A stretch of 14,980 nt of DNA. It comes from Oscillospiraceae bacterium (lineage in GTDB: Bacteria; Bacillota; Clostridia; Oscillospirales; Oscillospiraceae). This document shows positions 14,035 through 14,980 of the stretch, piece after piece (positions within the stretch are counted from its first letter, which is position 1; each line of letters begins with the position of its first letter). The stretch lies in the NCBI GenBank assembly GCA_031255955.1, contig JAIRRO010000020.1, positions 1-14,980 of the forward strand, in the 5' to 3' direction. The translations under genes and the position numbers were made by a program. The notes beneath the pieces are model-generated. The model did no database searches. It was not told the DNA's origin and saw only the letters and a program-made list of their open reading frames with translations.

Positions 14035-14843
14035 ATTATCACCGCCTTGTCCTCGCCCTCGCCGAACTTATTCATGAAGAACATAAATATCATCACGACG
14101 ACCATCATCACCAAGGCGATAGCCGAGCCGAGATTCGGGTTGTACGCCTGACCGAGAAATTGCATCTCTATCAAATCGCCCAGCAGAATATCCTTACCCC
14201 CGCCCAGCAGCTGAGAAATGACGAAGGTGGAAACCGCGGGGACAAACACCATCGTGATGCCGGACAGCACGCCGGGCAGCGACAGCGGCAGCGTGACGCG
14301 GAGGAACACAGCGCGCGGCGAACCGCCCAAATCTTGAGCCGCCTCAATAAGACTGCGGTCGATTTTCACGATGACGGAATAAACGGGGAGAATCATAAAC
14401 GGCAGGAAGTTGTATACCATACCGATTACAACAGCCGCCTGCGTATTGATAAGATGAACGGGCGAGATGCCGAAAACGCCGAGCAGACGGTTAAGCAGCC
14501 CTGTTTCCTCCAGAATGGACATCCACGCATAGGTGCGCAGGAGGAAATTCATCCACATCGGCAGCATCAGCAGCATCATCAAAATGCGCTGCCGCCGCGC
14601 GGGCACACGCGCCAGCATACCCGCCGCCGGATACCCCATCGCAAGGCAAACGACCGTGGCGATAAGCGCCAGCGCGAACGAGCGCGAGAACACAGAGAAA
14701 TATTTGCCCATCGCGGAGAAATTCGCCATCGTGAAGCCGCCGCTTTTCGCCGTGAAGGCGTACACCACAATAAGCGCAATCGGCGCTACTATAAACCCCG
14801 CCATCCAGAACACATACGGGACGGCAAGGCTGCGCCGCTTCAC
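14031..14843 (-). CDS. potB: Spermidine/putrescine ABC transporter permease PotB
   Basis: A 270-residue membrane permease with about six hydrophobic segments, starting 'VPYVFWMAGFIVAPIALIVV'. 'LPMWMNFLLRTYAWM' is a PotB-type signature in the second half of the transmembrane core. The EAA loop lies at about 166-191 (IEAAQDLGGSPRAVF, then VTLPLSLPGV). It pairs with PotC to carry polyamines driven by PotA. The start is GTG 14843, overlapping the potA TGA as GTGA, with GGAGGA about eight bases upstream. The gene order potA-potB-potC-potD, all transcribed leftward, is the standard one. Confidence 0.96.
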   Translation of the reverse strand: MKRRSLAVPYVFWMAGFIVAPIALIVVYAFTAKSGGFTMANFSAMGKYFSVFSRSFALALIATVVCLAMGYPAAGMLARVPARRQRILMMLLMLPMWMNFLLRTYAWMSILEETGLLNRLLGVFGISPVHLINTQAAVVIGMVYNFLPFMILPVYSVIVKIDRSLIEAAQDLGGSPRAVFLRVTLPLSLPGVLSGITMVFVPAVSTFVISQLLGGGKDILLGDLIEMQFLGQAYNPNLGSAIALVMMVVVMIFMFFMNKFGEGEDKAVIM

Positions 14844-14980
14844 AGAGTATCCTCCGGAGCGCTGACATCCTCCGGCACGGCGTCCGCGTCGGAAATATCG
14901 TCATACTCCGCGGAATAAGAGCTGTAATCGCCGAACATACCGGAATAGCGGCTCTTTTTCATAATATGTATGCCGTCGGG
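14840..14980 (-). CDS. potA: Spermidine/putrescine ABC transporter ATP-binding protein PotA, C-terminal end only
   Basis: The last 46 codons of a leftward gene enter from the right edge (PDGIHIMKKSRYSGMFGDYS onward) and end at TGA 14842-14840, overlapping the potB start. The context (directly upstream of and coupled to potB) and the ending DGIHIMKKS, like the C-terminal TOBE-domain end of clostridial PotA, support the call. The final 25 residues are acidic (SAEYDDISDADAVPED...). The ATPase domain is outside the window. Confidence 0.8.
   Translation of the reverse strand, partial: PDGIHIMKKSRYSGMFGDYSSYSAEYDDISDADAVPEDVSAPEDTL

Noticed and set aside
13995..14918. A 307-codon open frame on the plus strand, rich in His, Arg and Glu
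   Set aside because: It is the antisense of potB and the potA end; the composition is the mirror of hydrophobic codons, and there is no recognisable domain.
1..14980. CRISPR array, insertion sequence, prophage or tRNA-associated island
   Set aside because: No regularly spaced repeats, transposase or integrase motifs, terminal inverted repeats or tRNA-like sequences were seen.

Overview
The window looks like a chromosomal segment of a GC-rich member of the Clostridia (Oscillospiraceae-like or a related uncultured lineage). Three things suggest this. The block rplS-lepB-rbgA-rnhB-yraN is a Firmicutes arrangement. The ECF sigma factor, the lipoprotein-anchored potABCD transporter and the membrane sensor resemble clostridial versions. 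Promoters are of the sigma-A type, and purine-rich Shine-Dalgarno sites (AGGAGG-like) precede most, though not all, starts. There are no rRNA or tRNA genes, no CRISPR array and no insertion sequence.

Left part, minus strand (1-6219). From right to left, a sigma-A promoter at 6191-6219 drives two tandem MutS-like ATPase genes (6163-4595 and 4598-3129) that overlap by four bases. Directly after the second stop codon lies a 0.5 kb graveyard (3128-2612): a nucleoside phosphorylase fragment joined to an ABC-transporter ATPase that has lost its core. Next come an ECF sigma factor and its membrane-bound partner, probably an anti-sigma factor (2522-1117), with a possible self-recognised promoter upstream. 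A sigma-A promoter starting right after that pair drives an Rrf2-family regulator and a six-helix membrane sensor, probably a histidine kinase, that runs off the left edge.

Middle, plus strand (6383-11826). A strong promoter and a short structured leader precede seven closely packed genes: rplS, lepB, rbgA, rnhB, yraN, thrC and a metallophosphoesterase. They mix ribosome assembly, protein secretion, nucleic-acid housekeeping and threonine synthesis. Spacing (overlaps of 1-4 bases, or gaps of 6-29) suggests one transcript.

Right part, minus strand (14980-11970). A polyamine ABC transporter operon, potA (C-terminus only)-potB-potC-potD, converges on the central operon. A hairpin at 11894-11940 separates the two and may terminate both. 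A second hairpin lies between potC and potD.

Most of the window is ordinary housekeeping DNA. The two places most worth attention are the MutS-like pair, whose Walker B motifs carry Asn-Glu and whose two members differ at the H-loop, and the multi-junction gene remnant beside it. I see no convincing evidence of a wholly new system beyond that MutS-like pair.
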